This document shows positions 22,273 through 34,370 of a stretch of DNA of 64,000 bases, one piece after another. The notes beneath the pieces were generated by a model that saw only the letters and a list, made by a program, of their open reading frames with translations, ran no database searches and was not told where the DNA came from. The translations under genes were made by a program, and so were the position numbers. The stretch is from Rugalucina vietnamica. Lineage: Eukaryota > Mollusca > Bivalvia > Lucinida > Lucinidae. The DNA lies in NCBI GenBank assembly GCA_964017185.1, contig OZ024870.1, forward strand, positions 30,341,621-30,405,620, read 5' to 3'. Numbering within the stretch: the first letter of the stretch is position 1; each line of letters begins with the position of its first letter.

Positions 22273-24203
22273 TAAGAGCTGTCACAGGACAGCGTGCTCG
22301 ACTGCTTCTGACCTTTGTCAAACATAAGGTCAAACCCGACCAGTAACCCAAAGCATTATGCTCATACATCTTTTTGCCTTGATGCAATAAGGCAAAATCA
22401 CTGAACTATGAAAGTTAACTATAACTACCTAAGATTTAGAGGTCTCACTCATATTGTGAAAGAAAAGTGTTCATATACCAACTGAGTGCCAAGACACAAG
22501 GCAAAATCTGGCAAAAGACACAACTGAACCGTGAAATAAGGTCACACTGACCTATAAGGTCTAGTGATACTTACTCATAATGTGAAAGAAATATGATCAT
22601 ATACCCATTCAGTGTTGAGATATAAAGCAAAATCACTGAACCATGAAATTAGGTCATAGTGACCTATAAGTATGTTTGGGTTAAAGGTCTGGTCATACTC
22701 ATTCATAATCAGAAAGAAGTATGAAAAAATACCGACTGAGTGTCGAGATATAAGGCAAAATCACTGAACCATGAAATTAGGTCACAGTGACCCAGGAATA
22801 CTTTACGGTCAAAGGTCTTGTCATACTCATACATATTGTGCAAGAAGTATGTCCATATACCAATTGAGTGCCGAGATATAAAGGAAAATCACTGAACCGT
22901 GAAATTAGGTCACAGTGACCTAGGACTACTTCAGGGTCAAAGGTCTTGTCATACGCAAACATACTTTGAAAGAAGTTTGTTCATAAACCATTTGAGTACC
23001 GAGATATAAGGCAAAATCACTGAACCGTGAAATTAGGTCACAGTGACCTATAAGTATATTGGGGTCAAAGGTCTGGTCATACTCACTCATAATCTTAAAA
23101 AAGTATGAAAATATACTAATTGAGTGTCAAGATATAAGGCAAAATCACTGAACCGTGAAATTAGGTCACAGTGACCTATAAGTATATTGGGGTCAAAGGC
23201 CTGGTCGTACTCACTCATAATCTGAAAGAAGTAAGAAAATATACTAATTGAGTGTCAAGATATAAGGCAAAATCATTGAACCATGGAAAGTAGGTCAAAC
23301 GACCCTTACCATCATGACACACAAGTCAGTGTCACAAAGTCAAAAGATGAATGACCAACCATCTTCCTAAGTTGTTTCTATTAAAAAATTAAAAGAAAAA
23401 AATTCGGGGAGTTCTAGATTTTGACCTCTAGCCCCGCCCCCCTGACTCCGACCCAGAGGTCCGATGTCATGGAACCTAAAGCGTATGAAGCATGTGAAGT
23501 ATGAATGCTTTATGATAAGTTGTTGTCAAGATATGGACTCCTTGTAAAAGTTGCACAGCAGTACATCTATTTTTACAGTGTTCTAGTTTTTAACCTCCAG
23601 CCCCACCCCCCAGGCATGGACCCAGAGATCCGATGCCATGAAAAGAAACTCAACCCTACAGGGTACCTATGGTCCGAGTATGAAAGCCCTCTGATAAAAA
23701 GTTTTCAAGATATAGACTTCTAGAATACTATATCAGCTGTATATCACAGAAAAGCCATTATTATTAATGGTGTTCTAGATTTTAACCTCTAGCCCCACCC
23801 CCTGGCACGGACCCAGGGATCTGATGCCATGGAATGAAAGCCGACCCTACAGGGTGTCAATGGCCCAAGTATCAATGCGTTCTGATGAGTGGTTGTCAAG
23901 ATATGGACTTCTAGAAAACTTTAACACAAGAATTGCCATTTTTGAAGGTGTTCTAGATTTTAACCTCCAGCCCCACCCCCTGGCCTGGACCCAGGGGCCC
24001 GATGTCATGGAATGAAAGCTAACCCTACAGGGTATCTATGGTCCAAGTATGAATGCTTTCTGATGAGTGGTTGTCAAGATATGGACTTCTAGAAAACTTT
24101 AACGCAAGTGTGACGCGCACGGGAACGGGAACGCACACGGGAACGGGAACGTGGACGACCGGGGTGACAGCAATAGCTCTATGCACTTCGTGCAGTCGAG
24201 CTA
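22273..24203 (+). mobile_element. Family C hairpin-ended element with two minisatellite arrays
   Basis: This 1.93-kb element is inserted in a SINE. Inside are about seven 128-bp units (anchors at about 22493, 22622, 22749, 22878, 23003, 23133, 23262: 'aaaatcactgaaccgtgaaa') and four units of about 180 bp ('cagccccaccccctggc' at 23430, 23599, 23790, 23970). A GGAACGGGAACG run (24120-24155) precedes a terminal hairpin (AGCTCTATGCACTTCGTGCA...GAGCT). Subterminal inverted repeats are GCTCGACTGC at 22296-22305 and its complement at 24192-24201, plus GCTGTCAC near 22278 and GTGACAGC near 24164. The empty site in copy II shows no real target duplication. No protein is encoded. Confidence 0.75.
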
Positions 24204-25439
24204 AAAATTGTTGACTGGGATGTTAAGCCTCAATACAAAGAACAAAATTTAGTTTCTTACCTTTTGTTTACACGGAAGTAACTTAGTGGAGTACGCAACT
24301 CATATTATATTGATATAACTGCAACTGCAACCTTTCAAAATACAACAGCAACTGCAGGGAATCAGGGAGACAACTATCATGACTCGACCCAAGACAACTT
24401 TACCCACTTTTAGAGGAAAACTGTCCCCACTCAGTAGCGACGCCAAACTAAGGAGTTGTAATATTTTTAAAAGCATAGTAACCAAATACGTTCGAAATCT
24501 AGCTGATTGATCAGTACCCTAATTTAACCCGTTCGTATACGATAAAAACACAAACAATCTTAACCAAACTCGCAGCCCATTTTGACAACAGCTAGATCCG
24601 CTTCATATCTAGGTGCAGGAACCATCGAAATAGGCCCTGTAAAACGCGGAAAAAGTCAAAGTCAATAATTACTACGAATGTTGGTGTTAATTATACATTC
24701 AAACATTCTAGTTTCAGAAACCGTATTAGTTTTCAGGCTGGGTCCATTAATATGCATGTAGTATGCCCTAAAAGTTACCTAGGTTTGGGCATTTCTGTGA
24801 ATTTCCGCCGATTTCGGGCCATTTGGGACCTAAACAAACATAGAGCGCATCGTTTTTTCACATTCAAGTCCATTCATCGACAGAAACCGGTAGCCAAAAT
24901 ATAAAATTGTAACCTACATGCGCTCATAGTTAAAAAAAACTTTTTCTGTATTTTTCCGTCAATTTCAGCACACGTAACGTTACAAATGGCGCAAAAAAAT
25001 AACGCGCTATTAAACGACGTCATGCGATTTTATAATTGACGTCAGACTCACGTTAACGCACCTTGCGCACCTTACGATAAGAAAGTATTTGATAGAAAGA
25101 TAATATAGGCCGTATACACCTACCACCAGTTAGAAAGTCTTGGTTTTGTCTGAGGTGTTTTTCTTTCGATCCACAACAGTTACTTTCTTAGCGCAAGGCG
25201 CGCGTTCTTATCGCAAGGTGCGCGATTTTTAATTGTTTGCTAAAATCACTGCAAAATACGCTCCTGTCTATGAATGACAAACACACTTCATTTAAGAATT
25301 AAATGTAGCTTTTAATCCCAAAAACAGCACCATAGTTAAAGGCTTTAATACTCAAACTCAATAACTATATAGCCTATGTTCATTGTCAGTGCGACAGATT
25401 AGCTGCTTCACGTTCACCAATTTCGTAATTTTACTACTT

Positions 25440-25960
25440 GGTTTATTTTTGGGTTACAGCTGGCTGTGATGATGGTACGATGTCATTTTTGCATTTTCGT
25501 GCGGTCTCCGCAGAGTGACCCTAAGATGTCCCTACGATTCTACGGCCTCCTACGATACGATTTTATACAGTCTGCACTTTGACAATAGTTTAAAAATCGT
25601 ACGACTGTAGCCCGTAGACACGTCGTAGTGGCATAGCACGGGCGCCGTACGGAGACCCTACGATGATCGTGTGGTCACCGCATGATTTTTGTATTTTAAT
25701 TTTGGGACAAAAATCGTACGGCGGCCGTAGGGAGACCGCAAGGGTTCAGTTAGAAGTCATAGGGACTCCGTACTGGGACATGGCACGATCTGTACGATCG
25801 TCACTTAAAGTGTGCGGTGACCATACGATTACCGTACGATCTCAGTGCGATTTTGTATGAGAAAGCCAGAGCAAGAAATCGATGACATACGATGCCCGTA
25901 TGTATTGCTACCACAGACGTCGTAGCACATGGTCACCTACGATGTCTAGACCAGACAAGC
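25440..25960. repeat. Low-complexity block built from tacgat/cgtac words
   Basis: Words such as TACGAT, CGTACG, GTCGTAG and GGAGACC recur in both orientations without a fixed period. No coding signal was seen. It resembles the arm sequences of foldback elements elsewhere in the window. Confidence 0.5.
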
Positions 25961-25974
25961 AAATTCAGAGAATT

Positions 25975-26703
25975 TATGTCCCCCGCCTTGATTGTTTAGT
26001 TACACAAATATAATCTAAGAAGCCACATGAACTTTCTAAGTGTAAATGCCCAAAAAACGACTAAGTTCAAATTACGAAAAAGTGATAAAAAATAAACTGA
26101 GGATAATATGCAAATCATATGCGTATCTTCAAAGCATTATAAAGACAGTTTGTAAAGTTTCAAAAGAATCGGAATAAAATTGTAGGAGGAGTTGCGCACA
26201 CAAGGTACCCCCTGTCCATTCACTTTCATTGTCAAAATGATCGAAAAATGACTAAGTTCAAATTGCGAACAAAAGTAATAAAAATTAATCTGAGGATTAT
26301 ATCCAAACCACATGCATATCTTCAAAGCCTGGTTAAGGCACATGTAAAGTTTCAAAACAATCGGAATAAAACTTTAGGAGGAGTTGCGCACACAAGGTAC
26401 CCACTGTCCATTCACTTTTATTGTCAAAACGCTCGAAAAATGACTAAGTTCAAATTGCGAAAAAAGAGTGAAAAATTAATCTGAGGATTATATCCAAACC
26501 ACATGCATATCTTAAAAGGATGGTATAAACATCTGTAAAGTTTCAAAAGAATCGGAGTAAAACTGTAGGAGGAGTTGCGCACACAACGTACATACTCTAT
26601 AGGGGGACGGAAAGACGGAAGGACAGACGGACGGACGGACAGACGGAATGACGGAAAGCCAAAAACTATGTCCCTCCGCTTTTCTTCGAAAAGGCGGGGG
26701 ACA
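25975..26703. mobile_element. Family D element (third copy) with GTCCCCCGCC hairpin
   Basis: The left subterminal repeat ATGTCCCCCGCCTT is mirrored in the right hairpin (26668-26703; GTCCCTCCGC...AAGGCGGGGGAC). The core has about three tandem units of roughly 200 bp carrying 'ggaggagttgcgcacacaag' and 'aaatgactaagttcaaattg'. A GACGGACGGAC run (26620-26650) lies just inside the hairpin. Confidence 0.75.
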
Positions 26704-27079
26704 ACAATCGTACAGCGATCGGTCATTGCATAGTCACGTTGTATTGGTACAGTGGTCGCATTGTTTATCGGTACCTCCACGCGACTAGCATTGTCCCGTT
26801 CAACTGTTTCATTGACTGAACACGGAACCAAAATGACCTTTGCCATGATATGTATTGGCATAATATCACGCTTCTAACCAAAAGTAACTTGTATTATGCA
26901 GGCGAAAATCAGACTTTATACACAAAACAAGTATAAGCTTTCACAAAAAGCTTGGTCTACGCTTCGCATATATAAACTAGAATGTCAAAGAATCTGACCG
27001 TACTCCCATTTCATCGTGGTGCATTTTACTGAACAGAAATAAAACGCTGCGCGGTGAAAGCATCCATACCTGACAATCG

Positions 27080-27245
27080 ACCGTCACAATACTGTCGGTT
27101 CATTTCATTCCGTTATGGCTTGGATAGAATGTAATTGGCTACACGGCAGGTGGCACAGGGTCAAAGCTTTCATACCTGACCATATAGCGTCACAATACCG
27201 TCGGTTCATTTCATTCCGTTGTTGCTTAGATAGAATGCAATCATG
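27080..27245 (+). repeat. Direct repeat of about 85-110 bp
   Basis: 'gtcggttcatttcattccgt' and flanking sequence ('catacctgac', 'tagaatg') occur twice, starting at about 27070 and 27165. No gene is visible. Confidence 0.6.
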
Positions 27246-27774
27246 CACTAGTTTCACGAATTTAACAATTTGCCCCATTTTTGGTACCTACTGCACCATT
27301 GGTACAAATGTTACCAACCAAAGGGAGGTTTGCATGGGTGTTTGGGGATGTTTACACGGTCCTTGGCGAAATGACCCGGAATCCTACTAACACGATGGTC
27401 AAGCCACTAGACTCCAACGTGCAGTTGCAGTTGTAGAAAGGTGTATGAGTTGTCTTGTAAGTAGGTCAATCTCAAACCTTAGAGTAGTCTACGCGCTGGC
27501 GCGTAGACAATAAAACGAAACTAATCTATCCCGCTAAAACCACATAAATATTACCACGGGGGTGATTCAAATGATGCTACCTGTGCTGTCGGCCGAGTAC
27601 TTTGTATACAATTGCATGTAAAAGCTTGCCGTCGACCGAGTATATCGACAGTCGTATCATGCTCGGACGACAGCAAAATCACTAGTATCATACTTACGGC
27701 TGTCGATCATCTACTCGGACGACAAGGCGAGTGACAACCACTGCACCACGGAGGTTACGTTTTTTGTTGTTGAT

Positions 27775-27957
27775 TTTTTTTTTCTGGGCGAGACCAGTAC
27801 TTTGAGGTTGTTTTTTGAGGGTTTTGTTGTCCCGGGAGCACCCGAAGGCTCAACCGGGAGATTGGTCTTAGTAGATGTTTTTGGAGAAGCCCGGAATCGA
27901 ACCTGCGACCACACGGCGAGTGGCTTATCCACTGCACCACGGAGGCAGTCTCGTTTG
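27775..27957 (-). mobile_element. tRNA-derived SINE (minus strand)
   Basis: The minus strand begins 'cctccgtggtgcagtggata' (A box), then has a B box GGTTCGATTCC near 27890-27905, a body, and an A tail (T run at 27774-27782). A partial second head ('ccactgcaccacggagg', 27739-27755) lies next to it, so one SINE may have inserted into another. Confidence 0.75.
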
Positions 27958-28344
27958 ACAGCGCAAATAAACAGAGGCATCTTAACGGTTTTAATATTTC
28001 AAGTTTTAAAGTCCATGTGGTGAATATTAAACACAATAGACAGTCTATTACTTCGGGGTTCGTCTGTCCAGTTATAAACACATTGTTTCAAAGTTTCAAT
28101 GATTAAATAAATTCATTTAGCACTTCTATAATATATTGAAATCTCATGTTTCAAGAATAAATATGAATGTGACCACGAGTTTTACTACAAGGGAAACAAC
28201 TCACCAAGACAATCAAAATGTCAAGAAAAGGTTTTTTTTTACAAAAAGAAGGAACACTGGTCATCAGGAAAAGATGCCCGCGAAACGTTTAAACCAAACT
28301 TTTACTTTTGTAAAGTAAAACTAGGGTTTGCAGGTGTATACATT

Positions 28345-28470
28345 TTTTCTTACTTTTGCTCCAAAACATAGATTGTGCGTACTCGTTACATTGTGCGTAC
28401 TCGTTACAACCGCCTCAGCGAGGCGGTTCTAACGTGTACCCACAATCTATGTTTTGAGCAAAAATATTAA
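28345..28470. mobile_element. Q-type MITE, core hairpin only
   Basis: The palindrome 'aaaacatagattgtg...' / 'cacaatctatgttttg' is present, with a 22-bp internal duplication ('attgtgcgtactcgttaca'). The element's outer TIRs are missing or diverged. Confidence 0.65.
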
Positions 28471-28596
28471 ACATATCAAGTTTTTTTATGCAATTCCAAT
28501 AAAAAAATCATTTTTCTCCATCAAAATGATCCCCTTAACACACATTAAGAAATCATGCATTTCTGAAACAAGGCCGATTTCGATGGTTCCTGCACC

Positions 28597-29825
28597 TAGG
28601 CCTTTCACATACCATGCCTACTGTGTATTGTAAAAAGTAAACAGACGTTTCTACGCGATCGGCAGGCTTTTCATCAAAATCTGTGGTGACACGTTGTGGC
28701 TTTGCAAAAAACTTCCAGGGACTGAAAATCCTTCTAAAGAGACAAAATGGTGGCTTCAAGTTGGCAATTGCAGTGGCTCATGACACTTTATGAATGTTGC
28801 TTAAATTGCTTAGAATTAAAAGCAAATCTTTACCAAAGTATTTATTCCATGTCGAAACAAGATTTTATTTTAGAAAGTGATGACATTTTTTTTCAGAAAA
28901 GGAAACTTTCTTGTTCTCTTTGAGAGGCAACCAAAAATCAGAGTGACAGCTTACCAGGTTATTTTAAATTGTTTATTTCAGGAATATAAGACATTCTCCA
29001 GTTTTGGCACATATGCCAGATAAAAAATGGTATTTCTCCTTTGCATTAAGGCTTTATCATTAAAATCGGAGATGACACGTTGCGGCTTTGCAAAAACAAA
29101 TGTAGGAGACTGTAAATCCTTCGAGACAAAATGGCGGCTTCATGGAAAGATTCATGAATTTCATTGCAAATAGCAGGTATAGGTTCCTGCTTATTAATTC
29201 TAGCACAACTATTACATTCAAATTACACATGTTGCCATGGCAACGCTCCGAAAAGCATAGAAATACCACTTTTTGCAATTTTGGTTCTATTTTTCAGCAT
29301 CTCCTTTCTCATTAATACCAGAGACATATACAGATTCATCTTTATCTCAGTTATTACGTTTGCTGCTCTTAAAGGATCCGTTTTATTCTTTTTTCAAATA
29401 CTCAAGAAAAAATGAAAACATTAATGAGACAGGGGATGGGTCATGTATCGCAGGTTCGGCTATTCAAGCCTCATCAGTGACTCTATAAATCTGGCAAGAT
29501 GGAACGAAATTGCTGCAATTTTGCAAGTAGAAGTCTTAGAGACAAATAGTATTCTTACACCATATTTGTTGTGCACTTGATTAAATGTAGAAATCAACCG
29601 GTCTATACTTTCCAGTCTTTCCTGACAGGAGGGGCTGGTGTTGGTAAAACAGTAGTCATTTGAGTCAGTTATCAATGTCAGTACAGAAACTTGAATTTTA
29701 AAAATAGAAAAATTCCAGATGATAAAACGATCCAGTTGAGTGAGTGCATGTGATTTGCTGTATAAATATGAATGGACAAACCATGTTCCATTTGCTCTGC
29801 TTTGCACAAATCAATGTCAATCACC
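28597..29825. other. Non-coding stretch with a diverged direct repeat
   Basis: Segments at 28673-28760 and 29050-29145 share 'tgacacgttgyggctttgca' and 'gagacaaaatggyggcttca'. Parts near 29360-29400 resemble 53515-53570, suggesting relics of the long-TIR family described at 52163. No gene recognised. Confidence 0.45.
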
Positions 29826-30894
29826 TTTCAGCTGATGTGTTGAATCTAGAATAATAAAGTTGAATATATTTAGAAATATATTTAACGACACTTCCAACGC
29901 TACCGATAGAGTTTTTGTTATAATTTCAAAACTACTCAAGATATTGAAATGAAAATGTACTGAATGCAAAATTATGCCAGCAGACTTTAATAAAGACACG
30001 CCTCGGGCGTTTGGACACACCACACCTCATTTTCAAAAGTCACAAAATCATGTATAGCGAACAAAGATCGTTACAACAGTTCCTCCGTATTTCCTGCGCG
30101 TTTTGTTTTCTCTTTTTGACACAGCACATGGAGGGAAGAACATTTCTCAGAAAAACAAATCATATGCACGGACTCACTGGGTACTATGCGTCTGATGCAC
30201 GACGGTGCGACGTCTCATAAAGCACGCAAGACTGTAAACATTAGAACTGCAAACAAACAGAGTTAATGTTTTAGCCATCCAAATCACCGACCTAAAATAA
30301 ATCTACCATATCTAACCATTATCTGGGACGTTCTCAGCTGTGAAGTAAGGAGACGGTACCCTGCTCCTATTAATGTTATACAGTTTGAACATTTTTTGTA
30401 AGGGATGGGTGGAAGGGTATAGCGCAGCGTACTTGTATGCGGTACGTTGCTTCGATGTGTAGTTGTTGGCTAGCCGTCATTCGAGTAAATGGTAGCATAA
30501 CTAGGTAATTTGATTGGATCAGATGAATATTTGCTGTGATAGTTTAGTTTCAACTGTTTTGTTTGTTGTTTTATATTTTTCATCTATTCTATTAATAAAA
30601 CTTAAAAACATACAGTATGGCAATAAATTGTAGGTGTATTGCTGAAATAATGTTTTGTTTTATCCCTCAAGTTTTGCGACTTTTGAAAATGAGGTGTGGT
30701 TTGTCTAAACGCTCGGGATGATTCTTAATAAAAGTTCGCTGGCATGATTTTGCCTACAGTACACGCCCCATGAATTTTTCTATCGTCCCTGCAATTATCA
30801 ATGTCTTAGAGTGGTTTCAGAATTATTTCAAAAACTCTATCGGTAGCGTTGGAAGTGTCGTTAAATATAGGTAAAGGCACCTGAAAGTTGCCAT
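29826..30894. repeat. Inverted repeat with about 200-bp arms and 620-bp core
   Basis: The arm at 29882-30046 ('ttaacgacacttccaacgct...' through 'cacacctcattttcaaaagt') is mirrored at 30669-30860 with scattered mismatches. The core (30047-30668) is non-coding. Probably a MITE or foldback element. No TSD was recognised. Confidence 0.6.
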
Positions 30895-31119
30895 TATTTA
30901 TAATTATCCCAGTATGCATGGTGTAACCCAAAAAAGCAATTCAACATCTACCTATGCTCGTAATTTCACATTTCCAATAATGAAGAATGGTTTAGCATCA
31001 ACTATAGAAAATCTTTCTGTCAATATGCAAAACATATAATCAATGCAGACCTAATCTCAATTTTCATTTACAAGTTTAAAAGCTGCGGTTTACATGTTTA
31101 ATATAAGTAATGTAATGGC

Positions 31120-31345
31120 ACCTTATATATGTTTTCATATTTTTAATTAAGTTTAGATAACGGAGTGGCCACATATTAGGAAAATGGCTGCGCATTCGGC
31201 TTACGATATGTTTTCATGGTATGAGTACCTGATTATTACTTTACTTTTTTCCCACCTCGGGTTTTGGAGTGGGAATCTTTTTCTGATTGCGCCTTTTTCT
31301 GATCGTTGCCTACTTGTGCCTTTTTCTTAAAATAACGTTGTGGGT
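31120..31345 (+). mobile_element. Relic related to the left arm of the 52163-55319 element
   Basis: 'ttcggcttacgatatg', 'cccacctcgggttttggag' and 'gattgcgcctttttctgatc' align in order with 53050-53240. The termini are lost. Confidence 0.6.
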
Positions 31346-31990
31346 TCTTGTCAGAACACTTGTATAAACATTCTCAAGGATCGGTCAAAAAGTTCTGTCA
31401 CTCCCTATATTTTTCAGTAACTTACATTGAAAAATATTTTTTAGAACCGTATCTGAAAAACCATTTTTCTGGCTATAAGGTGTGACAAAAATTTTGTGTA
31501 GCTCTTTGTCAATAAAATCAAATACATATATATCACTCTAGAAGATGTGACTTTCTCATACTGACATAGTTTAAAGAAAACTATGCAATACATTGCAGAA
31601 AAGCGACAAGATGACTATATTCTGCAAGAATCGAAATCATTCAATTGAAATTCACTGAGTTAAGGCAAAATGAAATATTGAAATTGGCTTGTTGTACGTA
31701 CATTAAATGGAGAAAACTTGATTGGTAGTTATAAAGATATAATACATGACATGAAACGCACACAACAATGTTCACAAATTCAAGAAAACATGCCAGTGGT
31801 TTTACCCCAGGTGTCTTTCAAGGCGTCCATTTCCACTTATTCATTTCTTTTGTGCATTATTTTGGCATACTTATAAAGAAGAAATGTAGCCCTTTCAATC
31901 AAGGTATAATACAACAACTATCACATCTCTTAACAAAGTTATAACACCTATGACAGAACTTTCTGACCCATACTCGTATACTGGGAGCAA

Positions 31991-32174
31991 AAGAAAGAAA
32001 CTGTTGGTTGATTTAGGTTTAACGTCCCACCAACCCCAAAAAATGGAGAGGGGACCTCGGTTTATAGTCCCATCCAACGGACTGGAGAAGCCCGGGATCG
32101 AATCTACGACCCCTGGTTTACAAGGCGATTGACATAACCACTGCACCACGGAGGCTTCTAAGAAAGAAACTGTT
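31991..32174 (-). mobile_element. tRNA-derived SINE with 15-bp TSD
   Basis: The body spans 32006-32159. The minus strand has 'cctccgtggtgcagtggtta' (A box) and a GATTCGATCCCGGGC-type B box. Perfect direct repeats AAGAAAGAAACTGTT flank it at 31991-32005 and 32160-32174. It is the same SINE family as 27775-27957. Confidence 0.85.
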
Positions 32175-32182
32175 CAATTTTA

Positions 32183-32346
32183 ATTTAATTAAATTCTATT
32201 GCAATATTTTATCTACTGCAATTTAACTTTTGTGAAAAGATCTGATTAAAATTGAACAAGAAAGAAACTGTTCAATTTTAATCAGATCTTTTCACAAAAG
32301 TTAAAGTGCAGTAGATAAAATATTGCAATAGAATTTAATTAAATAT
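32183..32346. repeat. Near-perfect palindrome, arms of about 77 bp
   Basis: The left arm, 'atttaattaaattctattgc' through 'gattaaaattgaac', is mirrored on the right with a single-base difference. The loop is AAGAAAGAAACT, which is also the first 12 bases of the adjacent SINE's target duplication. Confidence 0.85.
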
Positions 32347-32543
32347 CTATACTACTTCTGGTATGCCTATCAAATGACTGATTGTTAACTAGATTGTTAT
32401 ATGTTGATATAAAAACTTGGAAAGTGGCAGAACATTAAAAAACTATGATGAAGAATTAACAGGCCCAAACTTTATTCATAAAGTCACAAATAAAAGTAAC
32501 ATAAACAAAATAAAACTAAAACCCCATGATACCAATGACCCAT

Positions 32544-32802
32544 AAGCCTTCACATTGGAAAACCAACAATGTGGTTTCTGACCAGGTCTGACACAAACCA
32601 AGCTGTACAAGCACAGAAGATGTATGAGGCTAAAACTTTTGGATTTTGAAAGAACAGGCATTGTACTATATCTGTAGCGAAAACAAAGGCGTTTATCTGC
32701 TTCGCAGTTATTGCAAAAATATCAACTTTGCAGTTATTGTGAAACTGATCTGCGTATTGCTTTTCGCATATGCAGATTGTTGATTTTCTGGTGATGCGGC
32801 TC
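32544..32802. mobile_element. P-type MITE, diverged
   Basis: It runs from 'aagccttcacattggaaaac' to 'ttgattttctggtgatgcgg'. The core 'gcgaaaacaaaggcg' palindrome is imperfect, with a partial duplication of 'cttcgcagttattg'. Confidence 0.65.
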
Positions 32803-32997
32803 CCATATTAATAGACATAAAATTGTATAATTATTAATTCTCAAATACAAAAAAATATCAATGCAAGAATTTGCAAGTGTCATTCACTTTTTATCAAGAC
32901 TATGATATATTTTCAAAAAGGAGCATAAACATACAAAAAATCAAGCAACTGCAATGTAGCATGTCTACATCAAATTCAAAGGACATTGTCAAAATTA

Positions 32998-33275
32998 CAT
33001 TACGAAAACATGTCCATATGATATACAGTAATTTTTTTCAGGTCAAAAATCGATAATTTTCAGAGGAAAATTTTTGATATTTTTCTTATTTTTGCTCAAA
33101 ACATAGATTGTGGGTACACGTTAGAATCGCCTCGGCGAGGCGGTTCTAACGTGTACCCACAATCTATGTTTTGGAGCAAAAATAAGAAAAATAGGTAAAC
33201 CCCTGCATACCCCAGTTTTACTATATAAAAGTGGGGTTTAAGGGGGTATTCATTGCACGGATATGTTTTCCTGAT
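32998..33275. mobile_element. Q-type MITE, well preserved
   Basis: It runs from 'acgaaaacatgtccatatga' to 'cacggatatgttttcctgat'. A hairpin of more than 50-bp arms centres on 'aatcgcctcggcgaggcggtt'-type sequence near 33125-33147. Confidence 0.8.
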
Positions 33276-33619
33276 GACCTTGAAGTGTTAATCTGCATAA
33301 AAGAAGATACCCTCCCAAGACAGGGGTTAGAAATGATGAATCATTATTTACAAATTATTTATTGATGAATGAATGAGAAATTCAGTAGGCACACTGACAT
33401 TGTGAGTGTAAAAAGAAGAATGGAAAACAGACAAAGTTAACAAATGAATAGAAAACAGACAAAGTTAACAAATGAATAGTATTAAAGTTGCAATTCCATT
33501 TCACAAAAATAGATGTGCATACAAGAAAGAAGATGAATTTAAGTATACTTAAATTCTTGTTTATAGGAAATTATGTCAAAGAATATAGGCCAATGACAGG
33601 ATACTTGAAAAAAATATTT

Positions 33620-33776
33620 GAGCCGTGTCATGAGAAAACCAACGTGGTTCCGACATGAACCGAGCTGTACAGGAGATTATTATAGTCTGGAAATGTTGGA
33701 TTTAGAAAGCAGATCAGCTTCGCAGTTACTTTGTTTTAGCATATGCAAAATGTTGGTTTTTCCATGGTGTGGGTCA
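33620..33776. mobile_element. P-type MITE, shortened
   Basis: It has 'gagccgtgtcatgagaaaac' and 'gttggtttttccatggtgtg' ends. One half of the central palindrome is deleted. Confidence 0.6.
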
Positions 33777-33957
33777 TTTAATACTGGAATGTCAGAATTT
33801 TAAAATTTTACAAATATAACAACATTAAATGGTCCACAAAATGCAGAAATAAACAAATAAAACAAAGCATATAAATTATATAAAAGTGGATGCTGTTAAA
33901 ACAGGAGTTTTGTGGTAACTACATCTTGATATTATTGCAGTGGTGAGACTGCTCATT

Positions 33958-34150
33958 AGTAAAACATGTCCATGAAATATATACCCCCTCAAACCCAACT
34001 TTTTTATAGTTAAACTCCGGTATACAGGGGTATACATATATTTCTTATTTTGATCCAAAACATAAGATTGTTGGTACTCGTTAGAACCACCTCACTGAAC
34101 CGCCTCAGTGAGGCAGTTCTAACATGTACCCACAGTCAATGTTTTGAAAA
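33958..34150. mobile_element. Q-type MITE, degraded right end
   Basis: It begins 'taaaacatgtccatgaaata' and keeps the hairpin built on 'aaaacataagattgttggta' and 'gtacccacagtcaatg'. The right TIR is lost into an A run. Confidence 0.6.
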
Positions 34151-34169
34151 AAAAAAAATAGAAAATAAT

Positions 34170-34241
34170 AAATGACACTGTTAATGTTAGTTCCAAGTTC
34201 TGAACATACAGAACTTGGAACTAACATTAACAGTGTCATTT
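34170..34241. repeat. Perfect 33-bp-arm hairpin, 6-base loop
   Basis: Arms 34170-34202 and 34209-34241 are exact complements ('aaatgacactgttaatgtta' and so on), with loop AACATA. Confidence 0.95.
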
Positions 34242-34370
34242 AGGTCACAACATGTAATTTTATATTGTATTTTCCTATCTCTAACTGCCACAACACTTCG
34301 ATTTTTATATTTTATTTTTAATATCAAAATGGATAAATAATGCAAGATCTTTTCAGCCATTTACTTTATT

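Larger units (their letters stand above)
21286..24490 (+). repeat. Segmental duplication copy I (matches 50285-58925)
   Basis: Blocks 21286-21430, 21770-22145, 22150-22272 and 24203-24480 match, in order, blocks at 50285-50410, 55565-55905, 56890-56995 and 56991-57113 plus 57634-57690, 58846-58900. Each copy has its own insertions. Copy I carries a 335-bp MITE (21437-21770) and the family C element (22273-24203). Confidence 0.8.
24612..28596. mobile_element. Composite element with 29-bp TIRs and TA flanks
   Basis: The left end, 'ggtgcaggaaccatcgaaat' followed by 'aggcc', is mirrored at 28568-28596. TA lies on both outer sides (24610-24611 and 28597-28598). The interior (about 4 kb) has no transposase ORF. 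It holds reiterated TACGATCGTA-type sequence, a family D element, a direct repeat at 27080-27240 and a SINE. Tc1/mariner-type insertion is inferred from TA and TIR only. Confidence 0.5.

Noticed and set aside
27711..28081. Minus-strand ORFs with SVVQWLSLA-type peptides
   Set aside because: These are translations of the tRNA-derived SINE, also seen at 31895-32149.
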